Assembly: GCA_019426215.1 (NCBI GenBank)
Contig: CM033393.1
Location: 10,140,046 to 10,204,045 of the forward strand
Source of the DNA: Buddleja alternifolia
Taxonomy: Eukaryota; Streptophyta; Magnoliopsida; Lamiales; Scrophulariaceae
Length of the DNA stretch: 64,000 bases
Direction of reading: 5' to 3'
Positions 1 through 11,199 of the stretch are shown piece by piece. The notes below the pieces were generated by a model. The model was given only the letters and a program-made list of their open reading frames with translations. It did no database searches and was not told where the DNA came from. How positions within the stretch are numbered: the first letter of the stretch is position 1; each line of letters starts with the position of its first letter. Position numbers and translations under genes: made by a program.

Positions 1-606
1 CCCTCTCTACATTATAACCATTTTTATATACATTTGTCACACATTCGTGCTTGTAATACAAAGTATTTCACAGATGTGTTATTGAGAAATTGAAGTGCAT
101 ATTTAATGGCTTATATATTTGATGTGAAAAAATTGAATATATAGTTTAATTTTATATTATAGCAATTGGGAAGATTTCTTATTTTTGTTTCCTTTATTTA
201 GAGAGTTTCAGATTAGCATCAATAAAGTTGATGTTAACTTCTAACTATACCGTTTGAAAATAATAGTAGTACTAATAAAAGAGGTTGTATCCAACATTTC
301 TTTGGTCCTCTTTGACATCAAACCTATTATATATATAGCAAATTGTAAACGATTGGTGCAACTTGAGTGTAATTTCTTGTTTTAAATTTCGAGTGTAAAT
401 GCATTGGGTTGAGTCCAACCGATATACGAATTCTTAATGTCTAAGATGAAACAACCATTTGAGAATCATATTGCCCATATTTTGAATTTGTTAGAGATTT
501 ATTTAAGAAATATTTTAAATGAGTCCATGGTAAATTTGTACAAAATAATTCACATCTAAACATATTAAAAAAGAAAAGGACACATCATATCAACTTCAAT
601 CAATAT

Positions 607-1050
607 GGCTCTGTCTGGATGTATTTTCATTTCATTTTCAACCGTCATTTTCTAAAATGTATGGGAGAACGTGTATTTTTATTTTCGTGTGAAAAAGTAA
701 AAAAAGTAGGTGTGTTTAGTTGTGTTTTTGAAAATAGTTGAAATTTGTGAGTGTGATGTGTGAAATGATTGAAAAGTAATGATTAAATGAATAATGTTGG
801 ATTTGATGGTGAAGAGAGGAGAGAGAGAGATGATGTTGATGGGTGGAAGAGAGAAAGGATGGTGATGGGTGGATGTGAGATAAGTGATGTGAAATGTAAT
901 TTTAAATAAATGATTGAAATTTCTCGAAAACGTAAAAACAAGAATGAAAATGAGAATATTTTCAGTTAAAAATAGCATAAACTGCGCATTTTCATTTTCA
1001 GATGAAAATGAAAATGGAAAACAATGATAAAAACACAAACAAACATAGCC
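607..1050. mobile_element. Tourist/Harbinger-like MITE, copy A
   Basis: The left end reads GGCTCTGTCTGGATG, and the right end read on the other strand begins GGCTATGTTTGTTTG. The two ends form an imperfect terminal inverted repeat that continues into shared ATTTTCATTTTC-type sequence. The 444-bp body codes for nothing; open frames within it are low-complexity. The GGC-TGTTTGG start resembles PIF/Harbinger MITEs. The flanking bases (TAT and TAC) do not give a clean target duplication, so the superfamily call is tentative. Confidence 0.6.
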
Positions 1051-1464
1051 TACATGTTTCTTTAAAATTCTTACATTTAAACATACAATACTTATTAACT
1101 ATTTTTATATCTCTAAAACACATATTTTCTTTCACTTTTTATTTTATATAAAAGGAAACGGAGACGTCATCCAATCACCCCAACCCAAAACTATCTGAAT
1201 TTTGACTTAAGATACTGTTCCAAGTTGTGCGGCTTTGTTGACTGGCCACCTGCCACGTGTCAAGTGGTGGCCTAATAGTCCGCTAGGAATGACCCGACCG
1301 AGTTCCGCGTCAAAGGTAGGGGCCGGTCCCGGTCTTATGAACTTCAAAATTGACTAATTGAACTTCAAATTCAAAATAATTATAAAAATGAAAAAAATTG
1401 TAATAATAGTCGCCTAGAGATTTCGAACTATCGCCGGAAACTCCATGTACTTAGCAGGGGAAAT

Positions 1465-1586
1465 ACTTGAGTGCACCCGTGTGTGAACCCCACACCAGGT
1501 GAGCCCTCTCATATTATAATATATTTTAATATATATGTATAGTGAGTGGGTGCCGGTATGGGGTCCACATCGGTGGCACCCAAGTG
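1465..1586. repeat. Small foldback repeat, copy A
   Basis: ACTTGAGTGCACCC on the left and its near complement GGCACCCAAGTG on the right enclose an AT-rich centre. The arms are about 35 bp and imperfect. The pairing is better preserved in the second copy at 49587-49710. It may be a tiny MITE; no target duplication was identified. Confidence 0.5.
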
Positions 1587-2262
1587 TTACCACTTGGCCA
1601 AGCGATCATTTGCTGGTGGAACGCTTTCCATCTTATTTTCTTTAAATATTCTTTGGCCTTTTGATTTTGATCTTAGGTTATATCAGAATTATTTCAATGA
1701 TTTTTGGTAATCTAGTTAAATTTCAATTTTTTTTTGGTAAAGTAACTACTAAATGCTAACTGCAATTGGGGTCAACATTAAGCATGAGACAAGGTTATTA
1801 CTGCAATTAATAGTACTACTTACGTGCTTGTTTCGCAATTAGTCACAACAATTAGAGAAAATAGGAGAATGGTTGCATCAAGTTGGATTGTATTATTCCC
1901 ACAGTAATCTACTGTCCATCTATGCACGGATGTCTTGGTGAATTTCAATTAGTGATTATTGACCACCCATTACTTCGTTCACTTAAACTTGGTGTCTTAC
2001 TAAAAATATTAAGGATGCGAGAAATGTCCTCGTACTTTCTCCATGAAACAGGCCCATAAGGGAAATGCATATTGCCTGTGCGAAGCTTAGATTTCTTCCG
2101 TATACACTATGACATAAACGGTTTTAAGAAAAGTAAATTGTGGCTCATGATGATGTACAAGATAGAGGGGCCAAGGGGGGATCAGTTCGGTTTTGGACCG
2201 GGTCCCAACTGTATCCCCGGGGATTTCACGCTAGGGTTGACTCCAATGCGTTCAACCTTCTT

Positions 2263-3118
2263 AGTTTGGGTGGAAAAAGACATTGACTGGGAGTGCTACA
2301 GCTGGATCAATACCCACCAGGTCCTCTGCCATCCAAGAAAAACATCTATGTAGTCTTGGAACAACTGAGTTAGGAGAGAAGCCATCAGGTTTGAGCTGAG
2401 ATCAAATCTTAGCGATCTTGGAAGGATCGCCTGACACCAGTTCCATCGTGACCAAATTTTCTGCCGGTTCAGCTTTAGGTTGCACGCCCACCTCCTTGAT
2501 TCCTCCTTTTATGGTCATGATCTCTTCTTTCTCCAGTTTAGACCCCTTGGGCAGGTTCATCTCCATATTCGATGATCCTTCTCCTTTGCCTACCGGGAAT
2601 TTCATCTTCATGTGGTAAATGGAGATGACTGCTTGAAAAGCATTAGTGTGGGCCTCCCAGGGATAGTATTATATGCTAACGGGGAATCTAATACCAAGAA
2701 CGTCACCATTCTGGTCTTCCTTCAAGGTTCTACTCCTAAGCATAGGGGCAACTTTATTTGCCCCAACGGCTGCACCACCTCTCCTACGAATAAAAAAAGA
2801 GCGGTTTCCACCTTCGTCATCCTGATACTTCCCACGTCCATCATGGAAAAGTACATCCACCGAACTGCCACAATCGATGAAAACTCATCCCACATCATAG
2901 TTAACGATGGTAGCAGTAACCATTAGGGCATCAGGATGAGGGCGACTGAGGCGGTGCTCATCTCCAGGCCCAAATTGTATAAGAGGTTTGGTATTAACCG
3001 CAGCTACCTCCTCAGCTTCTCCTTTAGTCATCTCTAGATTGGACAACTCTCGCAAAGCCCTATGATGAGCTCGTTGGGCTCTATGTGAATCTCCATCAGT
3101 GGGGCTTCCTGTTATCAT
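2263..3118 (-). pseudogene. Gypsy protease and start of reverse transcriptase, broken
   Basis: The frame at 3118-2885 carries the conserved linker MITGSPTDGDSHRAQRAHHR, which precedes the aspartic protease in Tat-type elements. After a stop near 2887 the protease active-site region follows as DCGSSVDVLFHDG, with C where the usual catalytic triad has T in the DTG/DSG motif. Further on, 2402-2260 resembles the protease-RT linker and the first residues of RT, with a frameshift in between. The rest of pol is missing. The fragment is certainly inactive. Confidence 0.65.
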
Positions 3119-3151
3119 ATTGATAAATTTTTGCCTTTGGTTTAGCCTTCC

Positions 3152-4720
3152 TTATTCATCTCTTCTCCCTATTATGTCCTTTGGTTCCTCCTTAGGAAGT
3201 ATTTCAACAGCTGATCTGTACCGCGGTGGGTTAGGACTCCTCTCAAAGATTCTCGTGCTCTTCTCATGATCACGACATATAATCTCTTGCAAGTGTCTGC
3301 ATTCCATCAGCCTTTCTATTTTGCTCAATAGATGCCAGCAGGTATTAGTATCATACCCATAATCTTTGTGAAAATGGCAATACTTGTCAGATTTGGGATG
3401 AGTTGGTCCATATATCGCACTTTGTAGCCACCTCGCCGCCTTTTTGTTCTCCCTCTCTATCGCCATAAGAGCTTTTTTGGGATTCACCTTAAGAGGTGTT
3501 CGAGTTGGATTCCGGTACTCCTCCCGGTACCTATTTGAATAGGTGGGCTTCTTAGTTTCCCCCGGGGCCTTCTTATCATCCTTAGCAGCGGGGTTGCTGC
3601 TAGCTAACTTTGTTTGGGTAGCTTCCTCCAGATTCACGTATTTCTCCGTCCTTTCTAACAAGTTGTTGAAGTTGACAGGCTTTCTTAGCCATCTAAATGA
3701 AGAAATCTCCCTTTAAACCTTGTGCGAAGTTTATATCTCTAAGAAGTTACCATCTCGGGTACCCAGGTTGCACATTGAACCTTCTTATGTACCCTCTTAA
3801 GGGCTCATTGACTCCTTGGCGTATGTTGAAGAAACTCAGAGAGGTCTTTTGATACTTCTTGCTGCTGGCAAAGTGATGTAGGAACATCGCGCTGAACTCC
3901 TTAAATAAATGGATCGAGTTCGGAGCTAGCTGATTGAACCACTGCTGGGTGACTTTCGTCAAGGTGGTTAAGAATACTCGTCACTTAACCCCATCAGTAT
4001 ACTGATGAAGCAAAGCGCTATTCTCAAACTTTGATAAGTGCTCTGTGGGATATGCCGATCCATCATAGGCAGCATTATTCGGGACATGAAAATTGTTGGG
4101 AAGCTCTTCAGTCAAGACTCGTGGCCAAATGGGACACCTCATGGAGTGGGTTGGAAACTTCCTCCCAGGCGTTGCCTCATCTCTCTCATTTTTGTTCTTA
4201 AATCCTTGAATATGTTTATCACTTCTAGGCACCTGATGTCATTGCCCATAGGATTTATAGATAGTTGTCTGCAGGGCGTATTACCCATTTCACCAAGGTG
4301 CTGGTGAATCCATCTCTTGTTGGTTTCCATCCAAGGCCTCCTCGTAGGGGTGACCACCAATCTCGTATGTTTGGTTAAGAGGGAATGGTGGCGTATAAAA
4401 CGTTGTTCCCTTTGAAACCTGAGCCATAGGGATAGTTGTAGTAACAACTGGCGAGGGTGGTAATGGAATGCTCACCGGGACTCCCCTCATCAATTGTGTA
4501 TATCCTCCTTGCAAGACGGAGGCCATTTCCATAGCGAATGCCCGTCCCCACTGATCTGTGGGAGGGAGCTACTCCCTGTTGGTGGGACACCTAACAGGGT
4601 AACACGTGCTACTTGGTGAGCACATTGTTCATCACTACCTTCCACTTGTTGCCCTCTTTCATCTATAGACGCATGTCCATGCACTGGAGGATTGAGCCTC
4701 ACATCCTCATTGGCCAATGA
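3152..4720 (-). pseudogene. Gypsy gag pseudogene
   Basis: The gag capsid region lies in three broken frames (4720-4232, 4232-3981, 3962-3747), and the nucleocapsid part is in 3661-3152. The middle part reads QWFNQLAPNSIHLFKEFSAM, a typical plant retrotransposon gag motif. The 3661-3152 frame contains DKYCHFHKDYGYDTNTCWHL, the C/H-rich motif normally found just before the protease of Tat-type elements. Gag forms the particle that packages element RNA. Several frameshifts and stops mean it cannot be made as one protein. The true start cannot be fixed. Confidence 0.75.
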
Positions 4721-4769
4721 TTGGCCGGATGAATTTGCTCCAGTACGTCATGAGTTTGTGGCAGAACCG

Positions 4770-5648
4770 GCCCTTCCAAGTTAGGAGGGGCCGTGTGTAA
4801 TGGGCAAATCCTGAGAAAAGTCTATATATAGAAACTCACATCTCAACCCTAAATACCGAGAATTACTATCAAAAACTTGATATACACTTACGTTGTTGAA
4901 ATCTATACTCAACCCTAAAAGCTCAAAACCTCCATAGCCAAAATTTCTTTGAGCTTAAAGATCTCTACAGTCAAACCAATATCTCTTACCTTTTCATAGA
5001 AGAACTATCATATTCTAAAGAGATATTCAAAAAGTGTTTGAACTTTTCAAATCAAACAAACCGTGATAAAACCCATCAACCTCTTCAATCTATAGTTGTT
5101 GAAGACAAAGTAGTATTTCTGTGTGAAAGAAGCTTGTCAGAAGCAGATCTTAGCCAAGTTGAAATCTTTGTGATCAGAGAACTCGAGATCAAGTCTTCAC
5201 CATTTGCTATTGTGTTGAACCTGTCTTTGTGAAGCTTCGTGATTCATTTTAGTGAATTCCTCCTGTGTGAAAAGGAGTAGAAGAACGTAGTTGGGATTAC
5301 ACAAACCCAGTGAACTTACAATTCTCCTGTCTTATTTACTTACTATTTTATTGCTTTATTTATTACTATTTTCATACATTATCATAAAGCATACTTTATT
5401 AAATCTCTAAGAGCGACTAAATATTTTCTAAGCGCCTAATTTCTTTTTACTCTAAGAGACTTGTACAAATCTTCCACTATGCTAACCCTGATATAAGTGT
5501 TGAGCGCCTAATCCATCTTGATCAAGCACTCAAAACTATTGTCTAAGTTACCTTTCTAAAAACAAGTCTTAAAATTCCAATAAAAATTTAGAGTCTATTC
5601 AACCCCCCACCTTTTTTAGACCCTTTTATATGCCACTTAGGACCCACA
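4770..5648 (+). repeat. LTR-like remnant, probably from a copia element
   Basis: A TATA-type signal (CTATATATAG, near 4821) is followed by AT-rich leader-like sequence. Near 5600 comes TATTCAACCCCCCACC, a motif often seen close to the 3' end of plant copia LTRs; the block then ends in ACCCACA. No partner LTR or internal region adjoins it, so it looks like a solo or truncated LTR inserted beside the gypsy fragment. The left border is a guess and no target duplication was found. Confidence 0.45.
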
Positions 5649-6690
5649 ATATTATTTTTATAAAATTATATCTAGTGCAAGCAAAATATTTCTCAAATTA
5701 ATATGAAAACAAGTCGTAGTTTTACTCGCGAATAATTTATTTTTATTCGTATTATACTTGTCAATCTACAAATTCAATTATTTCCTATTCTCGTATTTTT
5801 AGCCCATTTTTTCACCGTTACTTTCCAAAAAAAAAAAAAGTTGTTGAACGAAAACTTGTTTAGGGTGCAACTCGAGTCAAGTCGGCTCGAATCGAGCTGG
5901 AGTCAAGCTTCGCGAGCTTGAATTTCCCATTGAGTCGAGCTCGAGCGCCAGCTCCCTCACTTCTCGATCTCGAGCGATCCAATTATATATATATTAGTCG
6001 GTATCCCATGCCAAGACACGAATATTGATTATGTAAATAAAAATAATCTAATATATATATATAAAAATATATTTATTTATTTATAATATGAAAAATTAAA
6101 AGATTGGTGCTATTTTGATGACTATCATTGAATAATTATTTATGGATTGTAAACTAGTCAAGTCAAATCGAACAAATTGTTGTTCAAGCTTGTGTGAGTT
6201 ATTATCGAGCTTCACAATTTGTGTTTGAGTTTGGTTTGATCGTTAATCAAGTCGCTTTAATTGAGCCGAACACGAGTCGAGCTCGAGTATTTTAACTTTT
6301 TTGCATATATTTCTCTAATCAATTAAATTGGTTAGTCTTTCGGCCCTACAAATATTTAGCTTAAGAAACAATTATATAGATTGGTAAACTGAACAAAACG
6401 GACATTGTGACAAGATGATTAATGATTATCACTATCAAGAGAAGATTCGAAGAGTTAGTTTTTCACTTGAATTAAATTATATTGTTAACTGATTTATCTT
6501 GATTTTAAATTTTGAATATCTTAAATAAAAAATAATAACTATTTATCCAAATTAAATAAAAAAATATTAATTAAATCAAAATGATAAATAATTATATTTA
6601 TGCAAAACATATCATAAATTATTAAGAACTCTCTAAACAATATTTATACAACAAAGTGAAGAAGGGGGAAATCTTTGAACCCTACCCACT
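5649..6690. other. Intergenic, AT-rich, with an hAT-like remnant
   Basis: No gene is seen. Between about 5855 and 6300 there are many CGAGCTCGA/TCGAGC runs of the kind found in non-autonomous hAT-like elements (compare 31630-31980). Neither termini nor target duplications could be defined. The rest is simple AT-rich sequence. Confidence 0.5.
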
Positions 6691-6838
6691 ACCACAACCC
6701 CGCCGGTGGTTTACCTTACCCACCACCACAAACCCGCCGCTGAAACCACCACCACAACCCCGCCGCTGAAACCACCACCACAACACCGCCGCTGAAACCA
6801 CCACCACCACCCCGCTGAAACCACAACCCCCCCCCCCA
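6691..6838. repeat. 26-bp C-rich minisatellite
   Basis: About four tandem copies of a 26-bp unit built around CACCACAACCCCGCCGCTGA run from 6721 to 6825, followed by a C homopolymer. The reading frames through it are interrupted. From 6839 to 7344 there is no gene. There are two GT/AG exon-like borders near 6872 and 7010, but no open frame supports them. Confidence 0.7.
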
Positions 6839-7724
6839 ACCCTACATCATCTCTTCATGGCGTGAACCAGGTAATTTTTCTCTCTTCTCCACTATGCCCC
6901 ACCACCACATCCACCTCTCCGCCCTGTTAAAATACTCTCTCACACACACACATAGTTGCGTATAAAATGTTCTGATTTTGTTCAATTTTTTGGTGATTTC
7001 TATGTTCAGGAGTAGCCTCCAGGCAAATTAATCGTTCCCTCTCCGTCCACCAAGGTACAATTTGACATAAAGTTGGTATTTTTATTCTTCAGCTTGATTA
7101 ATTGTGCATTATGGGAGTTGTATTCTTTGGTTTGCCTTAGCCGCTGCCTTGTTTGTTAAATAAGTGATGGGTTTCCTCAAGCAAAATTGTTAGGACTATT
7201 GAAGAAATGACATCCAAAAACCAGATATAGTCAACGAAAGAAAGCAATAGGTGTGTCAGGTGTGTGCATTTTTGTGTTAAATAGGCTATATACATTGGGA
7301 CCTACAAAAAGATAGAACTTGGGATGAGAGGCTGGGAATACATAGGCTCCGTATGGTTGTGTTTTCGAAAATGAATTCTGCATATTTTTTGGGGAATGTG
7401 TATTACAGAAATTCGTGTGAAAATGTTAACTTAATTTGTTTGTTTGGATGTGTTTTTAGAATTTGATTGAAAATAGTGTAGATGTGATATAAAGTTGATT
7501 TTTAGTAGGATTTGATATATGAAATGATTGAGTTGGTTATGAATGTAATGATAATGGGAGAAAAAAATGTTAAAATAATATTTTTTTAAAATAATATTAT
7601 GAGTTGGTAATAAAATAATATGTATGTATATGTGTATATATATATATACATGCATAATATAATATATATTATACAAATAAATTAAAAAAACAAAAAAAAA
7701 GAAAAATTGAGAGGCAGCTGCGGT

Positions 7725-7792
7725 TAATGGGTTGGGTGGGGGTTTGGCGTGGGGTGGGGCGGGTATGGGTTTGTTGGGGGGGGCGGGGGGGC
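7725..7792 (+). repeat. G-rich tract with quadruplex potential
   Basis: Many runs of three to eight G occur within about 70 bp (GGGTGGGGG, GGGGTGGGGCGGG, GGGGGGGGCGGGGGGG). This is strikingly G-rich against AT-rich flanks. Apparent open frames here come from base composition. Confidence 0.6.
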
Positions 7793-8084
7793 CCTTCATT
7801 TTTTGTTTTATTTTAGTTTTAGTATTTTGTTTTTTTTACCTTTTCATTTCTTTTTAACTTTAAATTTTTATCCTTTTTCCATTTCGTGTTTTCTTTTCAA
7901 TTTTATATTTTAAAAATTTAAGAAAATCGAATCTTGCTCGTCTATATTTATAATAATTAGTGTGATTATACGGTTCGCATTTGACAAATATAAAAGTAGG
8001 ATGTGGTCCATATATACAATATTTTATAAAATGTGTAAATATGATTAGAGCATAAATAGTTCTATATTTCTTTTTCAACGTCTT

Positions 8085-8440
8085 GGGGGTATTCGGGGTT
8101 ACTGTTCATCGTCTTCAATTTAGACCATGAACAGTGATTTGTATTTTTTTTTGTTTTTTTATATATAAAATATTTTGTGATTGTGTGTGTGTGTATATAC
8201 ATATTATATATGTCTACGTGTCTGTCTATAAATATATGTGTGATTATGTGTTTGTGTTTGGGAGGGGGGGGTATTTGGGGTTACTGTTCATCGTCTTCAT
8301 TGAAGACGATGAACAGTGGTTTTTGTTTTTTTTTTGTTTTTTTATATATAAAATATTATGTGATTTTGTGTGTGTATATATACATATTATATATGTCTAT
8401 GTGTGTGTCTATATATGTATGTGTGTATATGTGATTATAT
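8085..8440. repeat. Two tandem copies of a 182-bp unit
   Basis: GGGGGTATTYGGGGTTACTG followed by a GATGAACAG hairpin and a TG/TA-rich tail occurs twice, with the copies offset by 182 bp. In the second copy the hairpin is perfect: 17-bp arms at 8283-8299 and 8301-8317 around a single T. In the first copy the right arm has decayed. Open frames across the repeat are a composition effect. Confidence 0.75.
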
Positions 8441-8649
8441 AATTCCAAAGTTTAATTAATCCTGAAAAAATTGACTTTCTATAATTTCACCCTCATAATG
8501 AACTAAAGGTAAAGGTCAAGATAGGTAAAGGTGTAAAGGTAAAGCCGTAAAGGTAAGTGATATTTTTTTTAAATATTCAAAAGTATAAATTAGTTATTTT
8601 TCTCATTTTGGCTCCAAAAAAATTGTATAACTTTAAAATGACTCCACAC

Positions 8650-8815
8650 GTATTCTTGGAGTATCGGATACTTCTCATTTTCGTATCCGATACGTATCCA
8701 ATTTTTTGTTTTTTATTTTTAATTTCAGATACTTAAAATCGGTATTCGATACGTATCGCAGCCGTATCTGAGCCGTATCCATATTCGATACGGATACGAT
8801 ACTGCACGGGCCATA
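8650..8815. repeat. Cluster of GATACGTATC-type palindromes
   Basis: Variants of CGATACGTATC and GTATCCGATAC recur at least six times in about 160 bp. The cluster lies inside the TIR element. Such clusters are common in plant repeats; no function is evident. Confidence 0.55.
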
Positions 8816-9000
8816 AGTCATTAGGACTGCAGCACATTAGAATGACCTACCAATAAACCATACATTCACATATATCTTATTAAGTAGAAACCAAACACAA
8901 AAAGAACACATAAACGAATTTTAAAAAGTTAAATATAAAAATTAAATATAAATTTGAGTGCCAATTGAACTGCTGTAGATTCAAAAAATTACTTTCAAAA

Positions 9001-9282
9001 AATAATGAATAAATATGGACATACAAGGCTTAAAAAAAAAGAGGAAATATGCACCTTCTGTTTCTTCAAAAGCAAAGGAATATCAGAACTCCCAACAGAG
9101 GATGTACCACCAAATTTTGCTTCAAACATAAAAAAAGTAGTTATAAAATAATTAATAAATATGAACATACAAAATAAAAATAAAAAAAGGTGATATGCAC
9201 CTTTTGTTTCTTCAAAGGCCGAGGAATATCAAAACTCCCCTCAGAGGATGTACCATCAAAGTTTGGTGTTTTGAGTGTGCTT
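9001..9282 (-). pseudogene. Two tandemly duplicated exon-like units
   Basis: A unit of about 130 bp is present twice (9001-9126 and about 9147-9275). Read on the minus strand, each has an AG acceptor (9282/9283 and about 9120/9121), a short open exon and a GTGCAT donor (9200 and 9054). The two peptides are alike and share GTSS and LKKQKVHI. This looks like a gene fragment captured by the surrounding TIR element and duplicated. The source gene is not recognised. Confidence 0.45.
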
Positions 9283-9479
9283 CTGTGAAGTGGAATGAAG
9301 CAATGCAATTTCTGGTGTACTGGTGTAAGTCGTTTTTATATAATAAAAGAAACTCAAAACACAACAAAAATTTAAAGAAGATGGGATGTATGCATAAATT
9401 ACTTTTCAAAAAGATATCCGCAATTGGACAAAAATATTGAGTTGAAACTTCTCTGCAAAAAAATTAAAGACGAGAGATG

Positions 9480-9716
9480 AATAATGAGGGTACTCGTGGG
9501 TTGGGGGGGCCATGGGTGTTGGAATTTGGGGGGATGACACGTATTGGGGGGTGGGGGGCCAATGGGTGTTGTGAGATGAAGGGAGGCCACTTGGCTGTAA
9601 AGGGTGTGGGGTGGGGGCTGGGGTGTAGATGTGGGGAGGGGTACGTGGGGGTGGGGGTGAGCGTGGGGCCGGGTAGTTGTGCAGGAGGAATAATGGATAG
9701 GGCAGGTGAGGTATAG
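9480..9716 (+). repeat. G-rich tract
   Basis: About 230 bp of dense G runs (GGGGGGGCC, GGGGGGTGGGGGGCC, GGGGTGGGGGTGAGCGTGGG) lie near the right end of the TIR element. Both strands have long open frames here because of base composition; none resembles a known protein. Confidence 0.6.
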
Positions 9717-10034
9717 TGAGGATCATATATTATTTAAATTATATGTTATTAATATTATTTAATAATAATAATAATTAGAATATTGGAAAATTGAATAGGA
9801 ATTTTATTTTATAAAATATGGAAAGTAAGAAAGAGAATGAGTTGGATAGTGAAATAGTGTAATTAATGATAAAAGATTGTGAAAAGATTGAAATGATTGT
9901 TTTTTTTATAGGGGAATGTGTAGTGTATTTAAAATTTGATCATTTTCAATTGAATTTGGCTTGAACTGTGTATTTTTATTTTTTGGTGATCCAAAAAATG
10001 AAAATATTCTTAGGATTCCTAACCATACATAGCC

Positions 10035-10088
10035 ATAAATTTTAATAAATTTTATGGTCCCATGCATAAAGAAATGTGAGGATTAATA

Positions 10089-10140
<52 letters not shown>

Positions 10141-10689
10141 AAGATGATGAAGTTCGAGAGCCCAAGAAATATTTGCAGTTCTTTTCAAGTTAATGATTAA
10201 GTATATTTTCATAATACAAGTCTGAAGTAGATCTTTTTCCTAATCTACACTCAGTTTAATGTAAGGATTTTAGAGAACAAAATAAAATGTTAGGGAAAGT
10301 AAAAGAAAATGAAGAAATTCAAAATTTTAAAGTTTGTTTGGTTCATTTTTAAGGAAGTTAAATCTTTGGAAGATATATCATGTGTTGAACGCAAAGTGAA
10401 AACAACTTCCTCGAGTAAAACCTTTCTAATATTTTTTAGATGATTAATGGATACTTGACTGAGTTGCTACTACATTAATGTTGAACTAAATGAATCCAAA
10501 ATACATTTTAGAAATCTAATTTTGGAACTACTGATAGAAATCAATTGTTAATTGTTGCTGGAATTGAAATGGTATTCTGTTATGTTAACTTAAGCCCTGT
10601 CCTCTTCACAAATTAGGTTACAGATGCCCACTCAATTAAGGATATAACTAATAGTTATATGACCATACATGTATATTATATTAATGCGC
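10035..10689. other. Intergenic with a (TA)n microsatellite
   Basis: No gene is seen. A run of TA dinucleotides about 38 bp long occupies 10100-10137. The rest is AT-rich and unique-looking. Confidence 0.7.
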
Positions 10690-11150
10690 ACCAAAAATGT
10701 CTAGGGGCACTACGGTAATTAATCTGCCCCCGACAAGGACTGGGGCGCTATCCGTGGGTTAAAGTTCGCGGTTAATATAAGAGTCAAGCCCAAAAGGGCT
10801 AATGATCCAATAAGAATCCTTGGGCTATTTTATTAGTCTAGGCATAATAAAGAGATTATTATTAAGCCTGATGGGCTGCTGATAAAGCTAAGCCCAAGGC
10901 CCATGACCCACTACCAGCTCCCTATAAATACCTTAGAGAAGCTGGAAAAAGCTCATTATCTACTCTCTCCAGAAAAATTCACTAGCAAGAACTGAGAGTA
11001 AAACCAATACAGAACTACGAATTGACTTGATCCCACATTCACTGGTACATAGGCAGCTCGCTACATACGAGTGCAGTCTATACATTCATCAACCCCAACC
11101 TAATTTGTCATGCGTTGAATCGGTTCCCCTACCCCACGTGGTCAAACATG
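10690..11150 (+). repeat. LTR-like remnant related to Tat-type LTRs
   Basis: A TATA signal (CTATAAATACC, about 10922) is followed by GGTACATAGGCAGCTCG and CGAGTGCAGTCTATA. The same arrangement occurs near the end of the LTR at 51514-52139 (GGTACGTAGGCAACTCG then CGAGCGCAGTCTATA). No coding region belongs to it, so it is probably a solo LTR or a short non-autonomous element. Its borders are approximate. Confidence 0.5.
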
Positions 11151-11199
11151 TGACATTCAACGACTGACGATTTTTACCATCATATATATATATATATAT

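Larger units (their letters stand above)
1..2262. repeat. Duplicated segment, copy A (continues past window start)
   Basis: This stretch reappears at about 48132-50350 in the same orientation. The first 1.7 kb match almost base for base, with scattered single-base indels. From about 1750 onward the match becomes patchy, and it is lost near 2262, where gypsy sequence begins. It contains a MITE (607-1050) and a small foldback repeat (1465-1586) but no gene. The segment starts at the first base of the window, so its left border is not visible. Confidence 0.9.
2263..4765 (-). mobile_element. Truncated Ty3/gypsy element (gag-protease-start of RT)
   Basis: Read on the minus strand, this block has the order gag, zinc-knuckle-like motif, protease linker, protease and the very beginning of RT, then stops abruptly at the junction with the duplicated segment. 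No LTRs, primer site or polypurine tract belong to it with certainty. The gag and protease style matches Tat-type plant gypsy elements, the group of the complete element at 51514-61950, but the two are clearly different families. Confidence 0.8.
7345..10034. mobile_element. TIR-bounded non-autonomous DNA element, Harbinger-like
   Basis: The left end begins GGCTCCGTATGGTT. The right end, read on the other strand, begins GGCTATGTATGGTT. Both are flanked by ATA. The 2.69-kb interior has no transposase. It contains a tandem 182-bp repeat (8085-8440), clustered GATACGTATC palindromes (8650-8815), two duplicated exon-like units (9001-9275) and two G-rich blocks. ATA is not the usual TWA target of Harbinger elements, so the superfamily is uncertain. 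Confidence 0.55.

Noticed and set aside
679..1038. Minus-strand open frame of 119 codons (and its twin at 48801-49161)
   Set aside because: It lies inside a MITE, is low-complexity and rich in F, S and T, and its frame is not preserved between the two copies.
4038..4590. Overlapping frames on both strands around 4.0-4.6 kb
   Set aside because: They are shadow frames of the decayed gypsy gag region on the minus strand.
6839..7100. Possible host gene start with introns (GTAATT donor near 6872, acceptor near 7009)
   Set aside because: No open frame or recognisable protein follows, and the first exon is a C-rich minisatellite.
9406..9726. Proline-rich or glycine-rich protein on either strand
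   Set aside because: The frames arise from G/C homopolymer-rich DNA on both strands at once, with no known domain.
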